A stretch of DNA of 41,732 nt from positions 1 to 41,732 of the forward strand of contig JADGEY010000011.1 in assembly GCA_016744185.1 (NCBI GenBank). Direction: 5' to 3'. A model generated the notes under the pieces. It was not told where the DNA came from and made no database searches. It saw only the letters and a list, made by a program, of their open reading frames with translations. The stretch comes from Emcibacteraceae bacterium. Its GTDB lineage: Bacteria > Pseudomonadota > Alphaproteobacteria > Sphingomonadales > Emcibacteraceae. The position numbers were made by a program, and so were the translations under genes. Shown in pieces: positions 18,423-27,330 of this stretch. The first letter of the stretch is position 1. Each line of letters begins with the position of its first letter.

Positions 18423-19931
18423 TTATTTCATTTCAGAAATCTGATTAGAACCATTGTTATCCTCTTTATCTGTCAGAACGGTAGGATATTCCCCCGTAAA
18501 ACATGCATCGCAATATTGAGGTTTTTCCGTCACACGGTTTTCTTCGCCAACAGCACGGTAAAGACCATCAATAGTTACAAATTCAAGACTATCCGCACCA
18601 ATATAGGCTGCCATTTCCCTAACGTTCATGCGGGCGGCAAGGAGCTGGTCTTTTTCAGGGGTATCAACGCCATAAAAACAAGGATCGGTTGTTGGTGGGC
18701 TTGCAATACGCATATGAACTTCTTTTGCTCCCGCTTGACGCATTAAATCAACAATCTTTAAAGAAGTCGTCCCCCTTACAATAGAATCATCAATCAGAAC
18801 AACCCTTTTGCCTTTAATTTCTGCTGCATTGGCATTATGTTTAAGCTTGACACCCAAATGTCTAATTTTGTTCGAAGGCTCAATGAATGTACGTCCCACA
18901 TAATGATTTCTAATAATGCCAAGTTCAAAAGGAATCTTAGCTTGCTGAGCATAACCAATCGCCGCAGGAACGCCAGAATCAGGAACGGGAATAACAAGAT
19001 CAACCTCAACGCTGCTTTCTTTTGCAAGCTCAACGCCGATATTTTTGCGAACACGGTAGATACTTGTGCCTTTAAAAATACTATCAGGACGAGAAAAATA
19101 AACATGTTCAAAAATACAGGGACGGGGCTCTTCCGCAGGAAAGGGCTTTGTCGAATGAATGCCGTCCTTATCAATGGTTACAATTTCACCCGGTTCAACA
19201 TCCCGAATATATTCTGCGCCGTTAATATCAAGAGCGACAGATTCAGAGGCAAAAACATAACTGCCATTGCTAAGCTTGCCAATAACAAGAGGACGCACGC
19301 CAAGAGGGTCACGCACGCCAAATAAATAATCTTTTGTCAAACCAACAATTGCAAAAGCCCCTTCTATACGCCTTAATGCATCAATGAGCTTATCTTGGAT
19401 ATGGCTGAATGTGCTTGTTGCGACCAGATGAATAATTACTTCTGAATCAGAGGTCGATTGAAAGATAGAGCCTTTAGAAACAAGCGTTTTTCTAAGCTGA
19501 AAAGAATTGGTTAAATTACCATTATGAGCAACAGCAAATCCGCCGATGGACAGGTCAGCAAAAAGAGGCTGTACATTACGAAGTCCCGCCCCACCAGAGG
19601 TTGAATATCTAACATGTCCAATGCCGCTTGTCCCTGGCAGTGATTCTATAACAGGCTGAGTATTAAAGTTATCGGCAACATGACCCAGTGATTTATGGCT
19701 GTAAAACTGGCTTCCATCGTGGGTAACAATCCCTGCCGCTTCTTGTCCTCTATGTTGAAGGGCATGAAGACCAAGAACGGTATAGGCAGCCGCATCGGGG
19801 TGATTAAAAATCCCAAAAACGCCGCATTCTTCATGAAGTTTATCACAGTCAAAAGGATTAGAGGTAAAGGGTAGTTTTTTTAAACTATTACGCCAGTTTT
19901 TAATGTCTTTAGAAAATATACTATTATCCAT
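18423..19931 (-). CDS. purF: Amidophosphoribosyltransferase
   Basis: Committed step of purine synthesis: PRPP plus glutamine gives 5-phosphoribosylamine. The N-terminal Ntn-hydrolase glutaminase starts at Cys36 (in EECGVFGI), so a 35-residue propeptide must be removed, longer than in the B. subtilis enzyme. The PRPP loop is VVLIDDSIVRGT (374-385). Cysteines at 269, 415, 471 and 474 match the four ligands of the [4Fe-4S] cluster in the B. subtilis-type enzyme, so an oxygen-sensitive cluster is likely. The length of 502 aa is normal. Upstream is cvpA with an 80-bp gap; downstream, the dehydrogenase gene. Confidence 0.97.
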   Translation of the reverse strand: MDNSIFSKDIKNWRNSLKKLPFTSNPFDCDKLHEECGVFGIFNHPDAAAYTVLGLHALQHRGQEAAGIVTHDGSQFYSHKSLGHVADNFNTQPVIESLPGTSGIGHVRYSTSGGAGLRNVQPLFADLSIGGFAVAHNGNLTNSFQLRKTLVSKGSIFQSTSDSEVIIHLVATSTFSHIQDKLIDALRRIEGAFAIVGLTKDYLFGVRDPLGVRPLVIGKLSNGSYVFASESVALDINGAEYIRDVEPGEIVTIDKDGIHSTKPFPAEEPRPCIFEHVYFSRPDSIFKGTSIYRVRKNIGVELAKESSVEVDLVIPVPDSGVPAAIGYAQQAKIPFELGIIRNHYVGRTFIEPSNKIRHLGVKLKHNANAAEIKGKRVVLIDDSIVRGTTSLKIVDLMRQAGAKEVHMRIASPPTTDPCFYGVDTPEKDQLLAARMNVREMAAYIGADSLEFVTIDGLYRAVGEENRVTEKPQYCDACFTGEYPTVLTDKEDNNGSNQISEMK

Positions 19932-20011
19932 AATTTAATAACTCTTAAGCAGTGGGTCATTTTAAATATTTATAGGAGTTTTTTACTCGCAAAAGAAGGC
20001 AAGGGATAGCA

Positions 20012-20680
20012 TTATTTTTCTTTTGTTACTTTTTCGACAATTTCATCTAGTTTCTTTCGGGCTTTTTCTTTATATTCTATGAGTTCTTCTTTTTTACTTG
20101 GAAAGGATGACCCATATTTATTGCGAAGTTTATCTATATTTTTAATATCTTGGATTTCTTCTTTAAAATCGGTGTTTAAATTTTTAATGCTGGATAACAT
20201 GGAAGAGCCATATTCAATTAAAGGTCTAGATTTTGCTTCTTTAAAGAAAATATAATCAGTAGGTTGAACAAAAATGCTTGCCAGTAAATGAGTAAAACTA
20301 AAGATAACGAGACCTCGAATAAGACCAAAAATCATACCCAAACTTCGGTCAATAAGCCCAATAGCACTGCTTCTAATCATTGCACCAATTTTTTGAGCAA
20401 TGGTTTTAAAGATGAGTAAAGTAATAATTCCAATAAAAGCATATGAAATGCCAATTGCCACAAAATCAGACTGAATATATTCACGAAGAAAATTGGTTAA
20501 ATAATCGCTGCTAAAAATAGTAACAACAATAGCAGCAATAAGCGAAAGCAAGCTCAATGCTTCTGATGTAAAGCCTCTTAAAAATGATATAAGACCTGAT
20601 ATTATAAGTACAAATAATATAAAAGCATCGAATGTACTTATAAATGATGATTGTTCTGTAAGAGTCTGAATACTATCCAT
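20012..20680 (-). CDS. cvpA: CvpA family membrane protein
   Basis: Small inner-membrane protein of the CvpA (colicin V production) family. Four hydrophobic segments (about 18-38, 42-60, 75-97 and 112-135) are followed by a charged, Lys/Glu-rich cytoplasmic tail (about 165-222). The GFTSEALSLL motif after the first helix and IDRSLGMIFGLIRG before the fourth are characteristic. In other bacteria CvpA affects envelope resilience; its molecular role is unsettled. The position between radA and purF is conserved. Ten bp separate it from radA. Confidence 0.9.
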   Translation of the reverse strand: MDSIQTLTEQSSFISTFDAFILFVLIISGLISFLRGFTSEALSLLSLIAAIVVTIFSSDYLTNFLREYIQSDFVAIGISYAFIGIITLLIFKTIAQKIGAMIRSSAIGLIDRSLGMIFGLIRGLVIFSFTHLLASIFVQPTDYIFFKEAKSRPLIEYGSSMLSSIKNLNTDFKEEIQDIKNIDKLRNKYGSSFPSKKEELIEYKEKARKKLDEIVEKVTKEK

Positions 20681-20690
20681 TTTTTGCCCT

Positions 20691-22064
20691 TTATATATCC
20701 TCTGCTAATAAATTAACAAGCTGTCCTACTTCACTAAATTCAGTGACTTTAATACCGCTTGCTTTGTTTTTTATGCCTTTTGGCATATATGATCCTGTAA
20801 AACCTAATTTTGCCGCTTCTTTTAATCTTGCTGCGCCATGAGATACGGGCCTGATTTCCCCAGAAAGACTAATTTCACCAAATAATATAGTCTGAGCAGG
20901 GATAGCCTTACCGCTTAACGATGAAATAAGAGCCGCCGCAACCGCAAGGTCGGCGCCAGGTTCATTAATTTTAAGCCCCCCCGCCACATTTAAATAAATA
21001 TCAAATCCGCCCAGTCCAAGCCCGCATCTTGCATCCAGTACAGCTATAATCATAGATAAACGTCCATTATCCCAGCCAACCACAGCCCGCCTTGGCGTAC
21101 CAAGAGTTGAGGGGGCAACGAGTGCCTGAATTTCCCCCAGCATCGGGCGTGATCCTTCCATTGCGGCAAAAACAGCAGAGCCTGCGACTTCTACCGAACG
21201 ATTGCTTAAAAATAATGCAGAGGGGTTGGGAACTTCTTCTAGCCCTCTTTCGCTCATTTCAAATACGCCGATTTCATCTGTGCCGCCAAAACGGTTTTTA
21301 ACCGCCCGCAGGATTCTAAATTGATGCCCCCTATCGCCTTCAAAATAAAGCACTGTATCAACCATATGTTCTAAAATGCGGGGGCCTGCAATTTGTCCAT
21401 CTTTGGTTACATGTCCCACAATAAAAACGGCAACGCCTTTTTTCTTGGCAAAATGAACCAGTTCTTGGGCGCAGCTTCGCACCTGAGATACTGTCCCTGG
21501 AGCGGCTTCAATTGTATCGGAATAGATTGTTTGGATAGAATCAATAACAAGCACATCGGGCAGTTTTTTTTGATCTGTAACCGTTGTTAAAATATCACGC
21601 AGAGAGGTTTCCGCCCCAAGCCTAACAGGGGATTTATCAAGCCCTAATCTTTTGGCTCTCATGCGGACTTGGGAAGGGGATTCTTCGCCAGAGATATAAA
21701 TAGTGCTATAGCCGTTCTGGGCAAGCTTGCTAGCAGCCTGTAATAAAAGCGTAGATTTTCCAATTCCAGGGTCGCCGCCAATTAAAGTTGCTGATCCTGC
21801 AATAAGTCCGCCGCCAAGCGCACGGTCGAATTCGCTAATCCCTGAAACCATGCGGGGCATATCAATATCGAGTGCATCAAGGCTGGACAGAGAAATAACC
21901 CGTCCTTTAGAAGTCTTACCCACTTTACCAAGACCAGAAGGCATGCTCTGATCATTTTCTTCCGCTAAGCTATTCCATTCACCGCAGCCATCACATTGCC
22001 CTTGCCATTTATTAAAGGAGCTGCCACATGATTTGCAGATATATATCTTTTTAATTTTCGCCAT
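20691..22064 (-). CDS. radA: DNA repair protein RadA
   Basis: Branch-migration ATPase that processes recombination intermediates alongside RecA. The N-terminal zinc finger has Cys10, Cys13, Cys24 and Cys27. The RecA-like ATPase has Walker A in GGDPGIGKST (97-106) and the RadA-specific KNRFG (256-260). The C-terminal Lon-protease-like domain (about 280-450) serves as a DNA-binding scaffold. The length of 457 aa is standard. Its ATG overlaps the mlaF stop by one base (TAATG), indicating coupled translation. Confidence 0.97.
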   Translation of the reverse strand: MAKIKKIYICKSCGSSFNKWQGQCDGCGEWNSLAEENDQSMPSGLGKVGKTSKGRVISLSSLDALDIDMPRMVSGISEFDRALGGGLIAGSATLIGGDPGIGKSTLLLQAASKLAQNGYSTIYISGEESPSQVRMRAKRLGLDKSPVRLGAETSLRDILTTVTDQKKLPDVLVIDSIQTIYSDTIEAAPGTVSQVRSCAQELVHFAKKKGVAVFIVGHVTKDGQIAGPRILEHMVDTVLYFEGDRGHQFRILRAVKNRFGGTDEIGVFEMSERGLEEVPNPSALFLSNRSVEVAGSAVFAAMEGSRPMLGEIQALVAPSTLGTPRRAVVGWDNGRLSMIIAVLDARCGLGLGGFDIYLNVAGGLKINEPGADLAVAAALISSLSGKAIPAQTILFGEISLSGEIRPVSHGAARLKEAAKLGFTGSYMPKGIKNKASGIKVTEFSEVGQLVNLLAEDI

Positions 22065-22840
22065 TAGCTTTTAAGTATTTCCATCTGAATAGGTCCTTCG
22101 GCACGCCCGTTAATAAATTGTTCTACATAGGGGTTGCCACAATGATCTATCTCTTCTTTATCACCCGTCCAAATGATATTGCCTTTGTAAATCATAGCGG
22201 CTTTATCGGCAATTTTACGAACAGAAGACATATCATGCGTAATAGTAAGAGCCGTCGCCCCCATTTCTTTAACGCATTCAACAATTAGCTCATTAATAAC
22301 ATCTGCCATAATAGGGTCAAGTCCTGTTGTTGGCTCGTCAAAAAAGATCACTTTAGGCTCATGGGCAATAGCCCTTGCCAGACCAACCCGTTTTTGCATG
22401 CCGCCAGAAAGCTCCGCTGGGCTTAAAAAGGCAACGTCCGAAGCAAGCCCCACACGGCGTAATTTTTCGATAGCAAATTCAGGGGCTTGCCTGCGGGATA
22501 TTTTATTTTCCGCAAGCATTCCAAAAGCAACATTCTCCCAAACGCTAAGACTATCAAATAATGCGCCGCCCTGAAAAAGCATGCCAAATTGACTTAACAT
22601 TTTTTTCTGGTCGCTTAGTGATTGTCCCAAAATTTCAGCACCATCAACTTTAATGCTGCCGCTATCTGGTTTTAACAGCCCTAATATACATTTTAGCATT
22701 ACAGATTTTCCAGAGCCCGATCCTCCAATAATAACCATAGATTCGCCCGTAGCAATATCAAGGTTAATACTATCAAGAACCAATTTCGATCCAAATGATT
22801 TACGCACGCCTTTTAGGCTGATTTTAGGCTGATTATTCAT
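22064..22840 (-). CDS. mlaF: ABC transporter ATP-binding protein MlaF
   Basis: ATPase of the Mla-type phospholipid transporter, which moves lipids between inner and outer membranes. Walker A GGSGSGKS (39-46), signature LSGGMQKR (144-151) and Walker B VIFFDEPTTGLDP (164-176) are intact; GMQKR in the signature is typical of MlaF. The frame is open to 22894, but I place the start at the ATG at 22840, which overlaps the mlaE stop (ATGA) and begins just before the first conserved strand. That gives 258 aa. Coupled to mlaE upstream and radA downstream. No mlaD gene is adjacent. Confidence 0.93.
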   Translation of the reverse strand: MNNQPKISLKGVRKSFGSKLVLDSINLDIATGESMVIIGGSGSGKSVMLKCILGLLKPDSGSIKVDGAEILGQSLSDQKKMLSQFGMLFQGGALFDSLSVWENVAFGMLAENKISRRQAPEFAIEKLRRVGLASDVAFLSPAELSGGMQKRVGLARAIAHEPKVIFFDEPTTGLDPIMADVINELIVECVKEMGATALTITHDMSSVRKIADKAAMIYKGNIIWTGDKEEIDHCGNPYVEQFINGRAEGPIQMEILKS

Positions 22841-23613
22841 ACTGCGAAAAAGATCTCCGTTACCACATAATTTGAAATGAGAATTAAAATGCAAGCAGAC
22901 ACAACCGCATTGGTGGTAGAAACCCCCACGCCCTGCGCTCCGCCTTTGCTATTATATCCATGGTAGCAGCCCATAAGAGCAATAAAGAACCCAAAAACAG
23001 CCGCCTTTGTCATGCTTGCCGCAACATCAATCGCTTCTAAAAAACCAATAGAAGAGGTTAGGTAATTACCGCTGTTAAAGCCAAGCTTTGCCGTTGCAAT
23101 AAGATAACCGCCCAGAACGCCCACTATATCGGCAACAAGAACAAGCATGAAAGGCATCATAATAACAGTTGCTAAAATGCGGGGCGCAACAAGATATTTC
23201 ATAGGATCGGTCGACAGCGTGGTGAGCGCATCTATTTGTTCGGTCACCCGCATTGTCCCAAGCTCGGCTGCCATAGAGGCACTGACCCGCCCCGCTACAA
23301 TAAGTCCGCATAAGACAGGTCCAAGCTCCCTTACCATGCCGATCATAACAATAGAGGGCAGGGCGGATTCTGCATTAAAGCGTGATCCCCCTTCATAAAT
23401 ATTAACCGCAAGGGCTGCGCCCGTAAATAAAGTCGTTAGCCCGACAACAGGTAAAGAATAATAACCAATGACCATCATTTGATGAAAAAGAGACCTGAAA
23501 TAATAAGGCGGCGTTAAAATATGCCTGATAGCAAGAAGGGTAAAAATACCAATTTTTCCTGCGGCTTCAAGAAAAGAAAAAAAACTACGCCCAATGGCTG
23601 CCAAAAAATTCAT
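22837..23613 (-). CDS. mlaE: Phospholipid ABC transporter permease MlaE
   Basis: Membrane permease of the MlaFEDB-type lipid transporter. An N-terminal amphipathic region is followed by about five to six membrane segments. The family core is present: ALAVNIYEGG, the VRELGPVLCGLIVAGRVSASMAAELGTM region (the coupling helix and conserved glutamates), then VLGGYLI and the final TEIFF. The length of 258 aa is standard. It begins 12 bp after alr stops and overlaps mlaF by 4 bp. The substrate-binding MCE subunit must be encoded elsewhere if the transporter is complete. Confidence 0.93.
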   Translation of the reverse strand: MNFLAAIGRSFFSFLEAAGKIGIFTLLAIRHILTPPYYFRSLFHQMMVIGYYSLPVVGLTTLFTGAALAVNIYEGGSRFNAESALPSIVMIGMVRELGPVLCGLIVAGRVSASMAAELGTMRVTEQIDALTTLSTDPMKYLVAPRILATVIMMPFMLVLVADIVGVLGGYLIATAKLGFNSGNYLTSSIGFLEAIDVAASMTKAAVFGFFIALMGCYHGYNSKGGAQGVGVSTTNAVVSACILILISNYVVTEIFFAV

Positions 23614-23625
23614 TAAAATACCTGT

Positions 23626-24729
23626 TTATTTTATATAATAACGCTGATAACGCTCTCTTGCATATGTTAAAATTTCATATTGGCTTAAGTTAGAGGTTTC
23701 TGCCATAAATTCAATAGTAATGTTTTTTCCAAGAAGTTCGACCTCATCTCCCACGGTGATATTTGCAAGCCCCGTTATATCCACTGCCAGCATATCCATT
23801 GAAATTTGCCCAATGATCTCTCTTTTTTCGCCGCTAATAAAACAAAATGCTTTTCCTGTCATTTCTATCGGAAAGCCATCAGCATAACCAAGATTTACGT
23901 AAGCAATACGAGATTTTTTCGGGGCGCACCATCTTGAATTATAGCCAAGGACGCTGCCGCGCTCTAATTCTTTAATCTGTATTATTTTACCTAGGATTTC
24001 ACAGCTTGACTTAATAGCATCGGGCAATTTTTCTTTCAAAGATGAATTGCCGCCAAAAAGCATTAATCCCGGTCTTAAAAGATCAAAATGATACTCGCTT
24101 CCCATTAAAATACCACTTGTATTGGCAAAGCTTGCTTCTATGCCGCTAAAATGATTTGAAATTTTTTGAAATTTTCCAAGCTGCTGCCTGTTTATGGGGT
24201 TAGATGTTTGATCAGCGCAAGCAAGATGGCTCATGATATGCTGGATATTAAGTTTTTTTGCACCTTGGTTAATAAAGTAATCTGTTTCTTTTTTATTTAG
24301 CCCAAGGCGGTTAATACCTGTATCGAAATGCACGGCGCAGGGCAGGGTACTATGCTGCTGCCAAAGCTCTATTTGCTCTAAGTCACATAAAACAGGTCTG
24401 ATATTATAATCTTTATAAAAATTTATCTGACCCGAAATAAGACCGTTCAAAACATAGATAGTTGCTTTTTTAACACGGTTTCTTAACGTAAAAGCTTCTT
24501 GAGGGGTTGCGACAAAAAAGTCACTACAGCCTGCGTCATGATAAAGCGCAGCGCCCACTTGCTCTATGCCCAGTCCATAAGCATTCGCCTTGATAACCGC
24601 TGCTGACGGGCTGCCTCCTGCAAAACGGCGGATAGAATGATAATTTTCTAAAATATTATTTAAAAAAATTTTAAATATAGGTTTGCTATCAGATATATTT
24701 TGCGGTAGCTCTTGAATGGTTTTACTCAT
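23626..24729 (-). CDS. alr: Alanine racemase
   Basis: PLP enzyme that makes D-alanine for peptidoglycan. Lys47 in VIKANAYGLG forms the cofactor Schiff base. Tyr263, in GYNSRW, is the second catalytic base. The phosphate-binding and dimer motifs (HFDTGINRLG, YVNLGYADGFP, ISMDMLAVD) are present. The frame is open to 24876, which would overlap dnaB by more than 150 bp with no family likeness. The ATG at 24729 gives an 8-bp overlap with the dnaB stop and a normal 367-aa protein, so I use it. Followed by mlaE. Confidence 0.95.
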   Translation of the reverse strand: MSKTIQELPQNISDSKPIFKIFLNNILENYHSIRRFAGGSPSAAVIKANAYGLGIEQVGAALYHDAGCSDFFVATPQEAFTLRNRVKKATIYVLNGLISGQINFYKDYNIRPVLCDLEQIELWQQHSTLPCAVHFDTGINRLGLNKKETDYFINQGAKKLNIQHIMSHLACADQTSNPINRQQLGKFQKISNHFSGIEASFANTSGILMGSEYHFDLLRPGLMLFGGNSSLKEKLPDAIKSSCEILGKIIQIKELERGSVLGYNSRWCAPKKSRIAYVNLGYADGFPIEMTGKAFCFISGEKREIIGQISMDMLAVDITGLANITVGDEVELLGKNITIEFMAETSNLSQYEILTYARERYQRYYIK

Positions 24730-26275
24730 TTTGCTCAGGTAAATATTGTTCCCCAATAGGACGGTCGGTAAATCTTGTAAATTCAGGGGCGAATTGTAGC
24801 TGAATAATACCTGTTGGACCATGACGCTGTTTACCAATGATAAATTCCGCAAGCCCAAAAAGAACTTCGCCTTCACTCATCCAAAGATCATGTTCCGGCG
24901 TGCCAGCATCGGGCTCTTTTTGTTTATGGTAATATTCTGGGCGGTAGACAAATGTCACCATATCGGCATCTTGTTCAATCGATCCAGATTCCCGTAAATC
25001 TGAAAGCATCGGGCGTTTATTATCACGAGATTCAATCGTACGGCTAAGCTGGGATAGGGCGAGGACAGGGATTTCGAGCTCCTTCGCAAGAGCTTTAAGA
25101 CCGCGGGTGATTTCCGATACTTCTTGCACGCGGTTTTCAGGGCCCTTGCCATTTTTGCTTGTTCCCCGCAAAAGCTGCAAATAATCGACCACAACAAACC
25201 CAAGATTATGCTGCCGTTTAAGCCGTCTTGCTCTGGTACGCAGCGCAGCAATGGTAAGCATGGCTGTATCATCAATAAAAAGAGGAATATTTTCAAGATC
25301 CTGCGCTGTGCGGGCAAGTCTATTAAATTCCTCTTGGGTCATTTTCCCTTGACGCAGGTCTTGGGCTGAAAGCATGGCTTGCTCGGCAAGAATACGAGAG
25401 GCGAGCTGATCTGCAGACATTTCAAGCGAAAAGAAGGCAACAACTGCCCCTGAATTTTCTTCATGTGAGACACCAAGAGAGCGGTCACGCGCATAAATTT
25501 TAGCAGCATTAAAGGCAATATTTGTTGCAAGGGCCGTCTTTCCCATAGCAGGGCGACCGGCAAGGATCATCAAATCCGATTGATGAAGCCCGCCAATATG
25601 ACTGTTAATGCTGTTAAACCCCGTATCAACGCCCGCAAGCTTACCGTCTCTATTTTTTGCTTTCTCAATTATTTCAATTGCAGAAGCGGCAGAGGCTGCG
25701 AAGTTTTTAAAGCCCCCCTCAGATTCGCCCGTTTCTGCGAGTTTAAAAAGCCGTGTTTCAGCGGATTCAATCTGTTCTTTAAAATCATTATCAATTTCAT
25801 GTTCATAAGCACCATTAACAATATCTTCACCCAGATTAATAAGCTCACGCCTGACGGCAAGATCGAAAATAAGATGACCATAATCCGCAGCATTGATAAT
25901 TGAAATCGCCGATGCGGCAAGAGAGGCTAAATATTTACTACCGCCCACTTCTTCAAGCAAAGCATCTTTTTCAAAATAAGGTTTTAAGGTAACGGGAGAT
26001 GCCAGCATTCCTTTTTCAATAAGCCGAATAGCCGCCTCGTAAATTTTACCATGTGCAGGATTTATAAAATGTTCAGGGTTTAAAAAGCTTTGAACTTTAA
26101 TAATTGCATCATTATTGATTAAGATTGCACCGATAAGAGCTTGCTCTGCCTCTAAATTATGAGGTACTTCTCTATATATTGCTTCCCCAGCAGCATCATC
26201 TGGGTAGGACTCAGCCCTATCATCTGATATGGGAATATTATCCTGCATTATTGGATAATCTGGAAAATCTGGCAT
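24722..26275 (-). CDS. dnaB: Replicative DNA helicase DnaB
   Basis: Hexameric helicase that unwinds DNA at the fork and binds primase. The N-terminal helical domain starts at HNLEAEQALIGAIL, about residue 39. The RecA-like motor has Walker A GRPAMGKT (about 240-247), the SLEMS motif, and Walker B VVVDYLQLL. An 80-residue C-terminal part completes the fold. A TTG at 26281 is also in frame, but the ATG at 26275 has AAAGG six bases upstream and is preferred (517 aa). It heads a long minus-strand run (alr, mlaE, mlaF, radA, cvpA, perhaps purF) and has its own candidate promoter just past the rplI terminator. Confidence 0.97.
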   Translation of the reverse strand: MPDFPDYPIMQDNIPISDDRAESYPDDAAGEAIYREVPHNLEAEQALIGAILINNDAIIKVQSFLNPEHFINPAHGKIYEAAIRLIEKGMLASPVTLKPYFEKDALLEEVGGSKYLASLAASAISIINAADYGHLIFDLAVRRELINLGEDIVNGAYEHEIDNDFKEQIESAETRLFKLAETGESEGGFKNFAASAASAIEIIEKAKNRDGKLAGVDTGFNSINSHIGGLHQSDLMILAGRPAMGKTALATNIAFNAAKIYARDRSLGVSHEENSGAVVAFFSLEMSADQLASRILAEQAMLSAQDLRQGKMTQEEFNRLARTAQDLENIPLFIDDTAMLTIAALRTRARRLKRQHNLGFVVVDYLQLLRGTSKNGKGPENRVQEVSEITRGLKALAKELEIPVLALSQLSRTIESRDNKRPMLSDLRESGSIEQDADMVTFVYRPEYYHKQKEPDAGTPEHDLWMSEGEVLFGLAEFIIGKQRHGPTGIIQLQFAPEFTRFTDRPIGEQYLPEQNE

Positions 26276-26339
26276 TTTCAACCTTTAAATAATCAAGAAG
26301 TTTTTTTATGAATCAGTTTTACCTGCTCTATCTAAAAAT

Positions 26340-26368
26340 AATATAGAATTTTGACATATTAAAGGCAA
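26340..26368 (-). promoter_or_regulatory. Candidate sigma-70 promoter for dnaB
   Basis: On the minus strand TTGCCT (26368-26363), a 17-bp spacer, then TATATT (26345-26340), about 65 bp before the dnaB ATG. The -35 begins one base after the T-run of the rplI terminator, so termination and new initiation are packed back to back. Confidence 0.45.
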
Positions 26369-26369
26369 T

Positions 26370-26399
26370 AAAAAAGGCCGCCAATAAAGGCAGCCTTTT
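26370..26399 (-). terminator. Intrinsic terminator of the rpsF-rpsR-rplI operon
   Basis: On the minus strand a GC-rich stem of 11 positions (26399-26389 with 26382-26372, one mismatch) and a 6-nt loop runs into T6 (26375-26370). It lies 22 bp past the rplI stop. Confidence 0.88.
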
Positions 26400-26421
26400 A
26401 AAAATCTAAATTAAAACTTAC

Positions 26422-27060
26422 TTACTCAGCAGGTTTTTCTTCTGAAGTTGCTTCTTCTGCTGCATCAGAGGCAGGAGCTTCTTCTTCAGAATTAGAATCA
26501 TCTGCATCGGTAGCAGCATCTTCATTTTCGAAGTAATCTTCTACTGATATTTCTTCATCATCTTCATTGTCGAGCGTGTTTGTTGAAAGACCTTGAGCCT
26601 GCATTTCAGCTTCTTCAGCAGAGCGAGCAACATTAATTTCAATATTAACAATGACTTCTGGGTGAAGTTTAATCGCAATTGTAACAATGCCAAGCACTTT
26701 AATAGCTCGGTCAAGAACAACTTGAGAGCGATCAATTTTAATATCAATTGATTCCAAAGCTTCAACAATATCACGGGCTGATACAGAACCAAAAAGCTGC
26801 CCAGATTCGCCAGCCTGACGAATAACAATAGCAGAAGCACCTTCCATGTTACCAGCTACAGCTTCCGCTTCGCTTTTAGCTTTTAGGTTAAGGGCTTCGA
26901 TTTCGTGACGCTGACCTTCAAAATACTCTTTATTCGCTGCTGTCGCACGAAGAGCTTTTCCTTTTGGAAGTAAGAAGTTACGAGCATAGCCATTTTTAAC
27001 AGTGACCACATCACCGATTTGACCAAGTTTAGTCACGCGTTCTAGTAGAATAATATCCAT
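26422..27060 (-). CDS. rplI: 50S ribosomal protein L9 with long acidic tail
   Basis: L9 binds 23S rRNA at the base of the L1 stalk. The canonical N-terminal domain, MDIILLERVTKLGQIGDVV then GYARNFLLPKGKA, binds rRNA; a connecting helix (about 40-75) leads to the C-terminal domain (about 76-148). Beyond that comes a tail of about 60 residues made mostly of Glu, Asp, Ala and Ser. E. coli L9 is 149 aa; this one is 212. Two ATGs lie six bases apart; the second (27060) has the better spacing from AGGAG and matches the family start. Last gene of the S6-S18-L9 operon. Confidence 0.96.
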   Translation of the reverse strand: MDIILLERVTKLGQIGDVVTVKNGYARNFLLPKGKALRATAANKEYFEGQRHEIEALNLKAKSEAEAVAGNMEGASAIVIRQAGESGQLFGSVSARDIVEALESIDIKIDRSQVVLDRAIKVLGIVTIAIKLHPEVIVNIEINVARSAEEAEMQAQGLSTNTLDNEDDEEISVEDYFENEDAATDADDSNSEEEAPASDAAEEATSEEKPAE

Positions 27061-27072
27061 GTGCATTTTCTC

Positions 27073-27324
27073 CTATTGAACGATATATGGGATAAGAGCA
27101 AGATTACGGGCTCTTTTAATAGCACGGGCAAGCTCACGTTGTTTCTTTGCAGAAACAGCTGTAATACGGCTTGGAACAATTTTCCCACGCTCTGAAATAA
27201 ATTTTGAAAGCATACGGACATCTTTATAATCAATCGCCATGCCATTTTCACCTGAAAAAGGACAAGTTTTTCTACGGCGAAAGAAAGGACGGCGTGTATT
27301 TCCGCCTTGTTGATCTGCTGACAT
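27073..27324 (-). CDS. rpsR: 30S ribosomal protein S18
   Basis: Small-subunit protein that pairs with S6 on the 30S platform. The Arg-rich N-terminus and KTCPF motif precede the conserved [19 protein letters not shown] core and the [23 protein letters not shown] segment that contacts 16S rRNA. The length of 83 aa is normal. The single Cys stands where zinc-type S18 proteins have one of several, so it does not form a zinc site alone. Six bases after rpsF and 12 before rplI. Confidence 0.97.
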   Translation of the reverse strand: MSADQQGGNTRRPFFRRRKTCPFSGENGMAIDYKDVRMLSKFISERGKIVPSRITAVSAKKQRELARAIKRARNLALIPYIVQ

Positions 27325-27330
27325 AATGGC

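Noticed and set aside
22841-22894. Longer N-terminus for MlaF reaching to 22894
   Set aside because: It overlaps the end of mlaE, and the ATG at 22840 gives the usual stop-start overlap and family start.
24730-24876. Longer N-terminus for alanine racemase reaching to 24876
   Set aside because: It would overlap dnaB coding sequence by about 150 bp. The extension has no alanine racemase likeness and is a by-product of dnaB codons.
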